A stretch of 64,000 nt of DNA, taken from Pseudomonas sp. QS1027. Lineage in GTDB: Bacteria; Pseudomonadota; Gammaproteobacteria; Pseudomonadales; Pseudomonadaceae. A model generated the notes under the pieces. That model had not been told where the DNA came from. It saw only the letters and a program-made list of their open reading frames with translations, and ran no database searches. This document shows, one piece after another, positions 25,425 through 34,567 of the stretch (positions are counted from its first letter, which is position 1; each line of letters starts with the position of its first letter). A program made the translations under genes and the position numbers. The stretch lies in assembly GCF_002814235.1 (NCBI RefSeq), contig NZ_PHSU01000031.1, positions 124,001 through 188,000 of the forward strand. Direction: 5' to 3'.

Positions 25425-27758
25425 TCAGGAGGCACCCAGGACCTGACGGATCTCGATCAGTTGCGCCGGCTCGCCGGACACCACCACATGGGCCGACAGC
25501 GGCGGCAGTTGCCGCCCCTCCGGCGTGCGGCTGGGCCTGACGGAGAAGTTGACGGTAATCAGGGTGCCGTCGGCAAAGGTCGAGCGCTGCAGCAGGCGGT
25601 CCCCGGACAACACCTGGAAATCGTCCATGGCCTGGCTGAACAGGCGCTCGTGCAAGGGCCGGAACACCTTGTCGTAGGCGCTGATCAGCGGCAGGTCGCG
25701 GGGGATCACCTGATCGTTGAGGTGATACAGCGGCGGCACCATGTACAGCAATTGCAGCAACGCCGTGACATCACGTTCGCTGGAGAACTTCAGCGAGCCG
25801 TACTCCCAGTGGTGGGTACTGACCAGGCTGTCATGCAGCGCGATCTGGTACAGCGGCAGGCGAAACTCGGCGGAAGTCACGAAGCGCGCCACCTCCGGCT
25901 TGAGCGGGACCGCCTTGAAATACAGGTTGGGGGTTTCCGGCGGCCAATAGCCGCCCAGGTAGTAGCGCGAGCGCTTGTTCTTGCGCATGTCCGCGTCCAT
26001 CCAGGCAAAGGGCTGGGTCGCGATGCCATGGCTGAAGGCGATGATCGACGCATAGAAGGACTGCCCGCCTTCGCTGCCCGTGACCAGGTCCAGTGCCTGG
26101 ACCGGATACGCCAGGCGTCGGCGGCGTGCCTCGGCATCCTGCGCCTGGCTGGTTTCCCGACCCGGAGTGTAATCACTGAACTCGGGCCCGGCGGCATCGA
26201 CATCGAGAAAGTAACTGTTCAAACGCCCCGCCCGCGCCACGGCACTGATCCGTTGCCGGGCATAGGTTTCGACACTGCGCGGGTTGACGAAAACACCGCG
26301 ACCATTAAAACCCTGGACCTTCTTGCCCTGCTCGTCGGTATAACCGGCCGCGGCCAGTTCGTCACCCATCTTCGCGGTCGCCCAACTGGCTTGCAGATTA
26401 GACGGATGCGCGCTGCCGTAGCTGTCGTAGGCCGACACCAGGTAGCCGGCGGCCTTGGCGGCATCCACCGCCTCGGGGTGCCAGAAGGTATCGCGCCAGT
26501 CATCGGCGCCCAGCCAGGCCCGGGCCAGACCCGCGCCCTGCAAGGCGGCAACGGTGTCCAGGGACAAGCCACCGCCCCAGCGCTCGGCCGGTGCCAACAG
26601 ATCACCAAAGGCCTCGCGCAACTGCTGACGCACCGTTTGCGCCCAGGCCACTTCGGCCAGGGGATCATGATTGCCGGGCAGCGGCGCCTGGGCTTCACGC
26701 CCGATCACTGCGAGCAACCCGGAGTTGATCGCCCGGATCACCTGGGTCCGGGCAAAGGGTGGAACCTGCTCAAAGGCACTATCGGCTTCGCCCAACGCCA
26801 GCAGGAAGGCCTCGCGGGCCTTGAGCTCGAAGGCCCCCCAGAGCCTGGACGCCAGGTGATCGCTGTCATCCCGGTGGCGGGCAAAAAAGCGCAGGAACTC
26901 CGGCCAGTGCAGGACATCGCCGGCCTTCAGCGGCCCGGCATCCCACAGATAGATATGCGGTGCGCCGCCCAGGCGGGCAACCTGCGGTTGAGTGTGGATT
27001 TTTTCGCGCAACGAGACGAACTGATCATGATCGCGCAGCCATTGCCGGTACAGCCGTGCGCCGATCAACGGCTCCCGCGGGCCGACGACGACACGCACCC
27101 GGTAAGGTGCGCCGGGGGCCAGACGATTGAAGGCATGGCTGAGGATCGGCAACGGCCGGGCGTTTTGCTCCTTGATGCCAAAACTGGTGTTGAACGGCGT
27201 CTCGACGATCCAGGTGATGGAATAGTCCTTGCGCAATTCGGTCCAGAACGGCATCGACAACACCCCATTGAGCCGCGCCGGCTGATAACGCCGCAGCAGC
27301 CAGTCGAGCCATTGCGGATCGTCGCTGGGGATATAGGCGCCTTCGCCAAACGGAATTGCATGGGCCTCGATCACCCCGTCCTCAATAGGCCTGGGCCACT
27401 GCAGCCGCCCTGGTTGTTCGGCATGCACCGTGACCAGCAGGGCATCCCGGTCCACCCCGACCTCGACCCTGAAATCCTGGTCGGCCTGCCGCACCCGCCA
27501 GCGGTTGCCGTCTCGCTCGATGACCTGCGCGTCCTTGTCGAAGGCCGCGGCGCTGAGCAGGGCCGGGAGCCGATGTTCGTCGTTGTGGTGCAGGGACACG
27601 GCCAGGGTGGCCGGATCGATGACAAAGGTTCCTGAACGATGAGGCAGGTAGACCTGGGAGGCCCCTTCGACGGTCAGGGCCAAGGTCCATCCGAGCAGGG
27701 TCAGCCAGATCGGCAAGCAGCGACGATCATTCATCCACCGCGGCGGCATGGCCTTCAT
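25425..27758 (-). CDS. Secreted glycoside-hydrolase-like protein (GH101/DUF5696-type)
   Basis: A 777-aa protein with an N-terminal signal/membrane segment (LPIWLTLLGWTLALTVEGASQ). A beta-rich N-terminal domain is followed by a likely TIM barrel containing DAYDSYGS-like and YFLDVDAAGPEFSDY segments, where conserved Asp residues recall the nucleophile region of endo-alpha-N-acetylgalactosaminidase-like (GH101) proteins, and a C-terminal beta domain. Family assignment is tentative and the substrate unknown. The start at 27758 has an AGGA ribosome site; ATGs at 27749 and 27734 are alternatives. The 129-bp region to the upstream cobF gene shows no other feature. Confidence 0.65.
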   Translation of the reverse strand: MKAMPPRWMNDRRCLPIWLTLLGWTLALTVEGASQVYLPHRSGTFVIDPATLAVSLHHNDEHRLPALLSAAAFDKDAQVIERDGNRWRVRQADQDFRVEVGVDRDALLVTVHAEQPGRLQWPRPIEDGVIEAHAIPFGEGAYIPSDDPQWLDWLLRRYQPARLNGVLSMPFWTELRKDYSITWIVETPFNTSFGIKEQNARPLPILSHAFNRLAPGAPYRVRVVVGPREPLIGARLYRQWLRDHDQFVSLREKIHTQPQVARLGGAPHIYLWDAGPLKAGDVLHWPEFLRFFARHRDDSDHLASRLWGAFELKAREAFLLALGEADSAFEQVPPFARTQVIRAINSGLLAVIGREAQAPLPGNHDPLAEVAWAQTVRQQLREAFGDLLAPAERWGGGLSLDTVAALQGAGLARAWLGADDWRDTFWHPEAVDAAKAAGYLVSAYDSYGSAHPSNLQASWATAKMGDELAAAGYTDEQGKKVQGFNGRGVFVNPRSVETYARQRISAVARAGRLNSYFLDVDAAGPEFSDYTPGRETSQAQDAEARRRRLAYPVQALDLVTGSEGGQSFYASIIAFSHGIATQPFAWMDADMRKNKRSRYYLGGYWPPETPNLYFKAVPLKPEVARFVTSAEFRLPLYQIALHDSLVSTHHWEYGSLKFSSERDVTALLQLLYMVPPLYHLNDQVIPRDLPLISAYDKVFRPLHERLFSQAMDDFQVLSGDRLLQRSTFADGTLITVNFSVRPSRTPEGRQLPPLSAHVVVSGEPAQLIEIRQVLGAS

Positions 27759-27887
27759 GTTGTCCTCGTCGATTCAGGTGTGTAAACCGACGAACCTTAA
27801 CTGAGCGGGGAGAAAACACCCTGTAGTCCCCTTCTCCTCAATTCGAGTGAAAGCACTAAAAATCAGCACCCCCACAACAAATAGGTT

Positions 27888-28643
27888 TCAGGACTTGAGT
27901 GGCCGACGCAGCAGGTAACAATCCATGATCCAGCCTTTGCGCTTGCGCGCCGCTTCGCGCACACGACGAATCCGCTCGCCCACCTCGTGCAGCTTGCCGG
28001 CCACCAAGAGTTCGTCTTCAGTGCCCAGGTAGGCGCCCCAATAGATTTCCAGGTCCTGGTCGGCGAACTGGCCGAACGCGCAGCGGGCATCGAGCATGAC
28101 CACCACATTGTCCAGGTTGGCTGCCTCCAGCCGTCGCCCGGTGGTGATCAGCAACGGCTCGCCGATACGATTCAGGGGAATCCGATGTTGCGCGGCCAGC
28201 ACCTGGATACTGCTGATGCCCGGAATCACCTCGACGGCGAACGCCGGACCGCCCAGCGCACGGACCCGTTCAAGAATCCTCAGGGTACTGTCATAGAGTC
28301 CGGGATCGCCCCAGACCAGGAACGCGCCGCTCTCATCCTCGCCGAGCTCTTCGTCGATCAGCCGCGCGAACAGCGCGGCCCGTTGCCGGTGCCAATGCTC
28401 GACACCCGCCTCGTAGGACGCCGCCGAGTCCTCGCGTACCGGGTCGCTGACCTGCACCTGTCGGCAGCCGGGCTGCTGGATGTAGCGCTCGCAGATGTCC
28501 TTGCGCAAATTCAGCAGATCGTCCTTGGCCTCGCCCTTGTCCAGCAGGAACAGCACCGAGGCGCGATTGAGCGCGTTGATCGCCTGAACGGTGATCTGCT
28601 CCGGGTGGCCGGGGCCCATGCCGATCAGAAGAAGGGTTTTCAT
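27888..28643 (-). CDS. cobF: Precorrin-6A synthase (deacetylating) CobF
   Basis: A 251-aa SAM-dependent methyltransferase of the aerobic cobalamin pathway: it methylates C-1 of precorrin-5 and releases the extruded acetyl group. The tetrapyrrole-methylase features are LLIGMGPGHPEQITVQA at the N-terminus, FLVWGDPGLYDS and EVIPGISSIQVLAAQHRIPLNRIG, the last being characteristic of CobF. The start is the ATG at 28643 (MKTLLLIGMG). It stands apart from other cob biosynthesis genes, about 4 kb from the riboswitch, with no riboswitch of its own visible. A divergent AraC gene begins 127 bp away. Confidence 0.93.
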   Translation of the reverse strand: MKTLLLIGMGPGHPEQITVQAINALNRASVLFLLDKGEAKDDLLNLRKDICERYIQQPGCRQVQVSDPVREDSAASYEAGVEHWHRQRAALFARLIDEELGEDESGAFLVWGDPGLYDSTLRILERVRALGGPAFAVEVIPGISSIQVLAAQHRIPLNRIGEPLLITTGRRLEAANLDNVVVMLDARCAFGQFADQDLEIYWGAYLGTEDELLVAGKLHEVGERIRRVREAARKRKGWIMDCYLLRRPLKS

Positions 28644-28770
28644 GGCTGGCGCTCCGGTTGGCTGGCGCCTGGCGCGTGCCCCTCTTGGGCACGGTGCAAC
28701 TGGCGCGATGGTGAGGATGAGGGCATTATCGGAAAGCGCCCACAACAAAAAACGACAAAAGTAGCCAGGC

Positions 28771-29676
28771 ATGACCCGAGCAGCCCGCGTCACCGACCCC
28801 TCCTACGAGCTGATGGACGACCACAACGGCCTGTCGATCATCTATCGCCAGCATGGTTTTCCCTGCCCCCTGGTCCGTTGGCATTTCCACAAGGAATACG
28901 AGCTGCACCTGATCGTCGCCAGTTCCGGCAAGGTGTTCATTGGCGACTATATCGGCAACTTCTACCCGCAGACCCTGTTCCTGACCGGCCCCAACCTGCC
29001 CCACAACTGGATCAGCCAGGTGGCCGAGGACGAAGTGGTGCCCAAGCGCGACATGCTGGTGAACTTCACCGACGAACTGTTCGAAAGCGGCCATCTGGTG
29101 TTCGCCGAGCTGAAAACCCTGACGCCACTGCTGGAACGGGCCCAGTACGGCATCGAGTTCCGTTGCCAGCACACCGTGCGCCAGGCCACGACCTTGATGC
29201 AGCGTATCGCCGACTCCCAGGGAGTCACCCGGCTCGGTCACTTCCTGATCCTGCTGGAGCTGCTCGGCAACTGTGACGACTACCAGTTGCTGTCGGGTGT
29301 TACCACACCACAACTGGCCGACGAGCACAATATCGACCGCACCAACCGGGCGGTCGACTACATCTTTGCCCACTATGCCCGGGAACTGCCACTGGAAGAA
29401 GTGGCCGAGTACCTGGGCATGAAGCCCACCTACTTTTCCCGGGTCTTCAAGCAGGCCACCGGCCGTTGTTTCGTCGAATTCGTCAATCGCCTGCGTATCA
29501 GCAAGTCCTGCGAATTGCTCGCGGACGGCGACAAACCGGTGACCGATGTCTGCTTCGAGTCAGGCTTCAACAATATCTCCAACTTCAACCGCCGCTTCCA
29601 GCAACTCAAGGGCATGACCCCCTCGCATTACCGACGTTTGGCGGTCCAACGCCTGACCGAGCAGAACCACGGCTGA
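28771..29676 (+). CDS. AraC-family transcriptional regulator with N-terminal cupin
   Basis: A 301-aa regulator with an N-terminal cupin sensor (VRWHFHKEYELHLIV, GDYIGNFYPQTLFLTGPNLPHNW) and a C-terminal double helix-turn-helix of the AraC type (LPLEEVAEYLGMKPTYFSRVFKQATG, ... VTDVCFESGFNNISNFNRRFQQLKGMTP). The target is unknown: it is divergent from cobF and convergent with the sulfur-gene operon, with neither relationship decisive. Sugar-responsive Pseudomonas regulators have this architecture. Confidence 0.88.
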   Translation: MTRAARVTDPSYELMDDHNGLSIIYRQHGFPCPLVRWHFHKEYELHLIVASSGKVFIGDYIGNFYPQTLFLTGPNLPHNWISQVAEDEVVPKRDMLVNFTDELFESGHLVFAELKTLTPLLERAQYGIEFRCQHTVRQATTLMQRIADSQGVTRLGHFLILLELLGNCDDYQLLSGVTTPQLADEHNIDRTNRAVDYIFAHYARELPLEEVAEYLGMKPTYFSRVFKQATGRCFVEFVNRLRISKSCELLADGDKPVTDVCFESGFNNISNFNRRFQQLKGMTPSHYRRLAVQRLTEQNHG

Positions 29677-29685
29677 AGCCGTGGT
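29666..29685. terminator. Stem-loop between convergent araC-type and rhodanese-lyase genes
   Basis: ACCACGGC-TGAA-GCCGTGGT is an 8-bp perfect stem containing the AraC-gene stop codon, located between the two convergent 3' ends. It has no T-run. Confidence 0.5.
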
Positions 29686-29692
29686 CGACAGG

Positions 29693-32467
29693 TCAGGCCA
29701 GGGCGGCAAAACCACGCTGCAAGTCTTCAATCAGCGAGGTCACCGCCTCCAGACCGATATGCAAGCGGATAACCGGGTGCAGTGTCGGCCCGGCAAATTG
29801 CCGCTCGCTCACATCCACCACCGTCACCAGGCTTTCATAACCGCCCCAGGAAACACCCAGCCCGAACAACTGCAACGCTCCGATAAAGCGCTCCAACTGC
29901 CCGGGATCGGCCTCGGCGAACTCGAACGACAACAACCCGTTGCTGCCACTGAAATCCCGCACCCACAGTTCATGATCCGGGTGCGTGGACAAGGCCGGAT
30001 GGAACACCTGCCGCACCTGTGGCTGCGCCTGCAACCAGCGGGCGATTTCCAGCCCCTGGCGCTGGTGCACCTCCAGGCGCGCCGCCAGGGTCCGCGCACC
30101 GCGCAGCACCAGGTAGGCATCATCCGGGCTCACCGTGTTGCCAAAGCTGTCGCTCATCCGCGACAGCGCCGGCCAGGCCGCCTCGGTGGTACAGACGCTG
30201 CCCATCACCACATCGCTGTGACCGCACAGGTACTTGGTCAGGGCCATGATCGAGATATCCGCCCCCAGGGCCAACGGCCGGTACTGGTAACCCGAACCCC
30301 AGGTGTTATCGACCGCCAGCAGGATACCCCGCGGCTTGCACAGGGCCGCGATGGCCGGCAGGTCGTTCAGTTCGTAGAGCAGGGAGCTCGGCGACTCGCA
30401 GTAGACCATGCGGGTATTGGCCTGCAAGCGTGACTCGATATCCCGGCCATCCGCCGGAAAATAGCCGACTTCAACGCCAAAGGGCGCGAGGAACTCCTTC
30501 GCCAGGCGCCGCACCGGGAAGTAGACGCCATCGGTAATCAGCACATGGTCGCCCGGGCGCAGATAGGCCAGGAAGGTCTGCGCCACTGCCGCCAGCCCGG
30601 TACCGAACAGACGTGTGCGATGACCGCCTTCCAGCTCCGTCACCAGGTCTTCCAGGGCAAAGGCCGTGGGATTGCCCCGAGCGCCGTAGCTCAGGACCCG
30701 TTCGCTGTCGCGGCGGCGGCGCGCCTCACGCATATCCGCCAGGTTGTCGAACAGTACGGTACTCAGCCGGGTGACCGGCACGTTCACCGAGCGCGGGCCA
30801 TTGCCCTTGACGGTACGGGCGGCATGAACCAGCCGGGTCCGCACATCCACCGCAGCCTTGGCGGGCGCCAACGGCTTCAGGCTGGCGATCTCCGCTGGCG
30901 TCATCTGCCCCAGCAGGCCGGTTTCCCAGGCCAGGTACTGGCGTGCCGCGTCCTTGTTGCCGGAATGGCGGTCGTGGGTGAAAAACAGAAAGTCGATGCA
31001 ACGCTCGTCAGGCAACACCGACGCATCATTGACCACCGTCAGCCCGGCCGCTTGCCAGACCGACAGGTCCGCACTGAAAAACTGCGCCCGCGCCCGCTGG
31101 GCCTCGGGCAATTCCAGGGCCGCCAACTGTGCAACCGCGATATCGTCCGCCAGCAACACCAGGGGCCGTTCTTCACCGGCTACTTCAGCGGCAAGCAACG
31201 AACGGATCGACCACTGCGAGCCGGCCAGATGGGCTTTGCGAAAGGCCATGCTCGGGCGCAGGTCGATCAGCACCACCGCGTCTTCGGCCAGTTCACGGGA
31301 TAGATCCCGCGCCTCAATCACGGGCAATTCGGACCACGGCAAGGCGCTCGCCAACGGCAAGCGCAAGCCGCTGTACAGTCCGTCTTCCAGCACTCGGGCA
31401 TCGTGTCCCAACTGGCGCAGCCAACTGGCGACAATCGGTGCACGCACACCGTCGTCATCGAACACCACCACCCGCGCCTGGCGCACACCGATATACAGGT
31501 CGGTGGACTGGATCAGCTGGCCACCCGGCGTGTGCTGCGCACCCGGCAGGCTACCAAGGCCAAACTCCTCGGCACTGCGTACATCGCAGAGGAACAGGCT
31601 GCCCTCAGCCGCTTGCGCCCAGATCGTGACCTGCGCCGCTGTAACCGTTGGCACTTCGGCACGCCGGGCCAAAGCACGGGCGGCCTCGCGCTGCTGCTCG
31701 ATACCGGCGGGCGGCAACCCGTCAGCGTAGCGGCGGGTGCTGCCATGTTCCAGCTGAAGGTCGGCCAGAAACCAACCCTGGGTGCCGTTTTCCAAGGCAT
31801 AAACCGGGTTCTTCACCCCGAGGTTGATCAGCGTCTGGGCCCCGATAATGCTACGGGTACGCCCGGCACAGTTGATCACGATCGGCGTCGACTCGTCCGT
31901 CACCAGGTCGTGCAGGCGATAACCCAGCTCACCGTTCGGACAGCAGACCGAGCCCGGAATGGTCATCTTGCGGTATTCGTCGAACGGACGACCGTCCAGC
32001 AGCACCAGGGGTTCGCCCCGGGCCTGCCAATCGGCCAGTTCGGTCGCACTGATATGCGGCGTATGGCAGGCTTCTTCCACCAATTCGCCAAAGGCCTTGG
32101 ACGGCACATGCACGCCGGCGAACAACCGCAGGCCCGCCGCCTGCCAGCCGTCGGCACCGCCCTGCAGAATATGCACCTGCTCATAGCCCAGCGCTTGCAG
32201 GCGTTGCGCGGCACGGGCAGCCAGTTCACCGCCCTCCTGGTCGTAGATCACCAGCCGGACTCGCAGCTCGGGCGCCAGGCGTCGGGCTTCCAGTTCCAGG
32301 CGGCTATAGGGCAAATGCACCCCGTGAAACAGATGGGCCTCACCGTACTGGCCGTGTTCACGCACATCGAACAGGGCGATTTCACGCCCGTCGAACAGCC
32401 ATTGCTGCAACTGCGCCGGTGTAATGGTTTTACTCACACAAACCCCGTTTTCCAGTGAAAAGCTCAT
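29693..32467 (-). CDS. Fusion protein: four rhodanese domains plus cystathionine beta-lyase-like PLP enzyme
   Basis: A 924-aa product. Residues about 10-485 hold four rhodanese-like modules. Only the second has the catalytic Cys (VINCAGRTRS, C200); the equivalents in modules 1, 3 and 4 read YDQEGG, FDDDG and LADD, so they are probably structural. Residues about 537-924 form a complete Cys/Met-metabolism PLP enzyme close to MetC, with VDNTW (D720) and the PLP lysine in ALTKYLCGHSDV (K745). A C-S lyase releasing thiol or persulfide and an attached sulfurtransferase are implied. The ATG at 32467 overlaps the GST stop (ATGA); a GTG at 32437 is an alternative. It is the last gene of the ten-gene operon. 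Confidence 0.88.
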   Translation of the reverse strand: MSFSLENGVCVSKTITPAQLQQWLFDGREIALFDVREHGQYGEAHLFHGVHLPYSRLELEARRLAPELRVRLVIYDQEGGELAARAAQRLQALGYEQVHILQGGADGWQAAGLRLFAGVHVPSKAFGELVEEACHTPHISATELADWQARGEPLVLLDGRPFDEYRKMTIPGSVCCPNGELGYRLHDLVTDESTPIVINCAGRTRSIIGAQTLINLGVKNPVYALENGTQGWFLADLQLEHGSTRRYADGLPPAGIEQQREAARALARRAEVPTVTAAQVTIWAQAAEGSLFLCDVRSAEEFGLGSLPGAQHTPGGQLIQSTDLYIGVRQARVVVFDDDGVRAPIVASWLRQLGHDARVLEDGLYSGLRLPLASALPWSELPVIEARDLSRELAEDAVVLIDLRPSMAFRKAHLAGSQWSIRSLLAAEVAGEERPLVLLADDIAVAQLAALELPEAQRARAQFFSADLSVWQAAGLTVVNDASVLPDERCIDFLFFTHDRHSGNKDAARQYLAWETGLLGQMTPAEIASLKPLAPAKAAVDVRTRLVHAARTVKGNGPRSVNVPVTRLSTVLFDNLADMREARRRRDSERVLSYGARGNPTAFALEDLVTELEGGHRTRLFGTGLAAVAQTFLAYLRPGDHVLITDGVYFPVRRLAKEFLAPFGVEVGYFPADGRDIESRLQANTRMVYCESPSSLLYELNDLPAIAALCKPRGILLAVDNTWGSGYQYRPLALGADISIMALTKYLCGHSDVVMGSVCTTEAAWPALSRMSDSFGNTVSPDDAYLVLRGARTLAARLEVHQRQGLEIARWLQAQPQVRQVFHPALSTHPDHELWVRDFSGSNGLLSFEFAEADPGQLERFIGALQLFGLGVSWGGYESLVTVVDVSERQFAGPTLHPVIRLHIGLEAVTSLIEDLQRGFAALA

Positions 32468-33120
32468 TCCAGCACCAGCGAGCGCTCGCCCGCGGCCAGC
32501 TCGCGGCCCCTGGCATAGGCGCGCTGCACCGCCGGACGGGCCTTGATGCGTTCGCGCCAGCCGTTGATCGCCGGGTAGTCGCCAAGGTCGAACCCCTGCC
32601 GGGCAGGCTGGATCCAGGGAAAGATGGCCATATCGGCAATGCTGTATTCACCCGCGACAAAATCCTGCTGGGCCAGGCGTCGCTCCAGCACTTCATACAG
32701 CCGGGTGGCTTCGCCTTGCAGCAGGTCGAGAGCAAAGGGAATCGGCTCCGGGGCCTTTTCCCGGAACAGCTGCCACTGACTCAGGTACGGCGTGATATGC
32801 CCCACTTGCCAGAATAGCCACTCCTGCACCCGCCGCCGCTCGCGACTGCCGACCGGCGCAAGGAACTGCCCGGTCTTGTCGGCCAGGTAATTGAGAATCG
32901 CCCCGGATTCGAACAGGCTCAGCGGCTCGCCACCGTCGGCCGGCTGGTGATCGACGATCGCCGGGATCCGCCCGTTGGCGCTGATCTGCTGGAACGCCGC
33001 TTCACGCTGCTGGCCCTGGCGAATATTCACCGGCAGCAGGCGATACTCCAGCCCCAGTTCCTCGATCAGGATCCCGACTTTCAAGCCATTGGCCGTCGGC
33101 CAGTAATGGAGGTCGATCAT
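32464..33120 (-). CDS. Glutathione S-transferase family protein (Nu/YghU-YfcG-like)
   Basis: A 218-aa GST with a thioredoxin-fold N-terminal domain (MIDLHYWPTANGLKVGILIEELGLEY, ... GRIPAIVDHQ ... LFESGAILNYLADK) and an all-helical C-terminal domain (DFVAGEYSIADMAIFPW). The PTANG motif and SGAILNYLA are typical of bacterial disulfide-bond oxidoreductase GSTs. It may resolve mixed disulfides or thiol conjugates formed during sulfur amino-acid breakdown; this is an inference from its neighbours. It overlaps the upstream dioxygenase gene and the downstream fusion gene by four bases each (ATGA). Confidence 0.9.
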   Translation of the reverse strand: MIDLHYWPTANGLKVGILIEELGLEYRLLPVNIRQGQQREAAFQQISANGRIPAIVDHQPADGGEPLSLFESGAILNYLADKTGQFLAPVGSRERRRVQEWLFWQVGHITPYLSQWQLFREKAPEPIPFALDLLQGEATRLYEVLERRLAQQDFVAGEYSIADMAIFPWIQPARQGFDLGDYPAINGWRERIKARPAVQRAYARGRELAAGERSLVLE

Positions 33121-33716
33121 GCCGCATAAGCCTTGATCGAAGGCGCCATCTGCGAAGCGTTGTAGTTGAGGATGCTGCCGTCGTCCTGCACGCCATAGCG
33201 ACCATTGAGCGACTCCAGCGGACGCCCGTAAAGATGGAAATGCAAGGTCGCCTGCTCGCCATCGACACGGATGCTGTGCAGGTCTTCACCGAGGAAGGCG
33301 ATGGAAGTCCCCGGCTGGACCACGACTTCGCGCTCAAGCTTGAGATCGGCGCGCTGAGGGTCGCTGCCGTCATCACCGCGAGCATAGACGCGGTTGAGTT
33401 CCTGGCCTTCAACGGCACTGATCACTGCCCAGGTTTCGTGGTTGTGGGCGATGGTGTTCTTGCCCGGCAGCAGCGAGTTGAGGTACAGGGTCGGGGTTTC
33501 GCCATCGTCGTTCAGGCGATAGCGGAAGGCGGTATTGCCCTCGCCGGCCACCGGGGCCGGAAAGGCCTCGAAGTTGAACAGGTCGCGGCGTTCGGCAAGG
33601 TCTTCCAACAGGGCGACGATCTCTTGCAAAGCGGCACGGTCGACGCCGCGTTGATGGATGGCGCGGATCTTCACCAGGAAAGATTCGATCACGTTGGCGC
33701 GTTCGGTGGTGCTCAT
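33117..33716 (-). CDS. Cysteine-dioxygenase-like cupin thiol dioxygenase
   Basis: A 199-aa cupin of the CDO type I family, which oxidises a thiol to a sulfinate with O2 and mononuclear Fe(II). Candidate iron ligands are the two His in AHNHETW and the His in GEDLHSIR; RYRLNDD, YLNSLLPGKNT and LHFHLYGRPLE are family landmarks. The mammalian Cys-Tyr cross-link Cys position appears to be Gly (SAVEGQE), as in most bacterial enzymes. The substrate could be cysteine, 3-mercaptopropionate or another thiol. An AGGAG ribosome site precedes the ATG at 33716; an upstream in-frame extension is not needed. It follows the transporter ATPase gene by 29 bp. Confidence 0.85.
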   Translation of the reverse strand: MSTTERANVIESFLVKIRAIHQRGVDRAALQEIVALLEDLAERRDLFNFEAFPAPVAGEGNTAFRYRLNDDGETPTLYLNSLLPGKNTIAHNHETWAVISAVEGQELNRVYARGDDGSDPQRADLKLEREVVVQPGTSIAFLGEDLHSIRVDGEQATLHFHLYGRPLESLNGRYGVQDDGSILNYNASQMAPSIKAYAA

Positions 33717-33745
33717 GGGCAGGCTCCTTATCGGGTGGATCACGG

Positions 33746-34567
33746 TCAGACGGATAGGCTGTAGCGGCTGATATTGCTCAGCAAATACGGGTCGGGTGGC
33801 AGGTGGCGACGGCCGGCGTCGCCCAGGGCATGCCGGAGGAATTCGCGGGTGCGTTCGCTTTGTGGCTGCTGGAACACCTGGTAGGCGCTGCCGGACTCGA
33901 CGATCAGGCCGTTCTCGGTGAAATACACCTGATCGCTGATTTCCTCGGCAAAGCGCATTTCATGGGTCACCAGCACGCAGGTCATGCCTTCTTCGGTCAG
34001 CTCGCGAATCACCGTCAGCACCTCGCCGACGGTTTCCGGGTCGAGGGCCGAGGTCACCTCATCGAACAGGATCAGTTCCGGGCGCATGGCCAGGGCACGG
34101 GCAATCGCCACCCGCTGTTGCTGACCGCCGGACAGTTGCCCGGGAAAGGCGTCGACCTTGTGCTCCATGCGCACCTTGGCGAGCAACTGCCGGGCCTCCT
34201 TTTCGGCGTCGGCGCGGCTGCGACCGAGCACCTTGCACGGGGCGATCAGCAGGTTGTCCAGCACCGACAGATGCGGGAACAGGTTGTATTGCTGGAAGAC
34301 AAAACCGACCCGCTTGCGCAACTCGATCAGCTCGGCCTCGCGGTGCAACTGGTGCACCTCGGTGGCGCCGACGCGAATAGTCCCGCGCTGGGGTTTGAGC
34401 AGCCCGGTGATGCAGCGCAGGATTGTCGATTTACCCGAGCCCGAAGGCCCGATGATGGACACTGCCTGGCCGCGCTGTACATCAAGGTCGATGCCCTTGA
34501 GCACCGCGTTGGCGCCGAACGACAGGTGCAGGTCGCGCAGGCTGACGAGGGGTTCAGTAGAAGGCAT
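33746..34567 (-). CDS. Polar amino-acid ABC transporter ATP-binding protein
   Basis: A 273-aa ABC ATPase of the HisP/GlnQ class, energising uptake through the two permeases encoded upstream. It has Walker A GPSGSGKST, Q-loop VFQQYNLFPHLSV, signature LSGGQQQR, Walker B LILFDEVTSALD and the switch His in VTHEMRFA. The C-terminal ~25 residues (RRHLPPDPYLLSNISRYSLSV) extend past the usual family end. It overlaps the upstream permease gene by 14 bases. Confidence 0.94.
   Translation of the reverse strand: MPSTEPLVSLRDLHLSFGANAVLKGIDLDVQRGQAVSIIGPSGSGKSTILRCITGLLKPQRGTIRVGATEVHQLHREAELIELRKRVGFVFQQYNLFPHLSVLDNLLIAPCKVLGRSRADAEKEARQLLAKVRMEHKVDAFPGQLSGGQQQRVAIARALAMRPELILFDEVTSALDPETVGEVLTVIRELTEEGMTCVLVTHEMRFAEEISDQVYFTENGLIVESGSAYQVFQQPQSERTREFLRHALGDAGRRHLPPDPYLLSNISRYSLSV

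Noticed and set aside
25281..27635. A 784-codon open frame opposite the glycosidase-like gene
   Set aside because: Low-complexity Arg/Gly/Gln composition typical of antisense frames; overlaps two well-supported genes.
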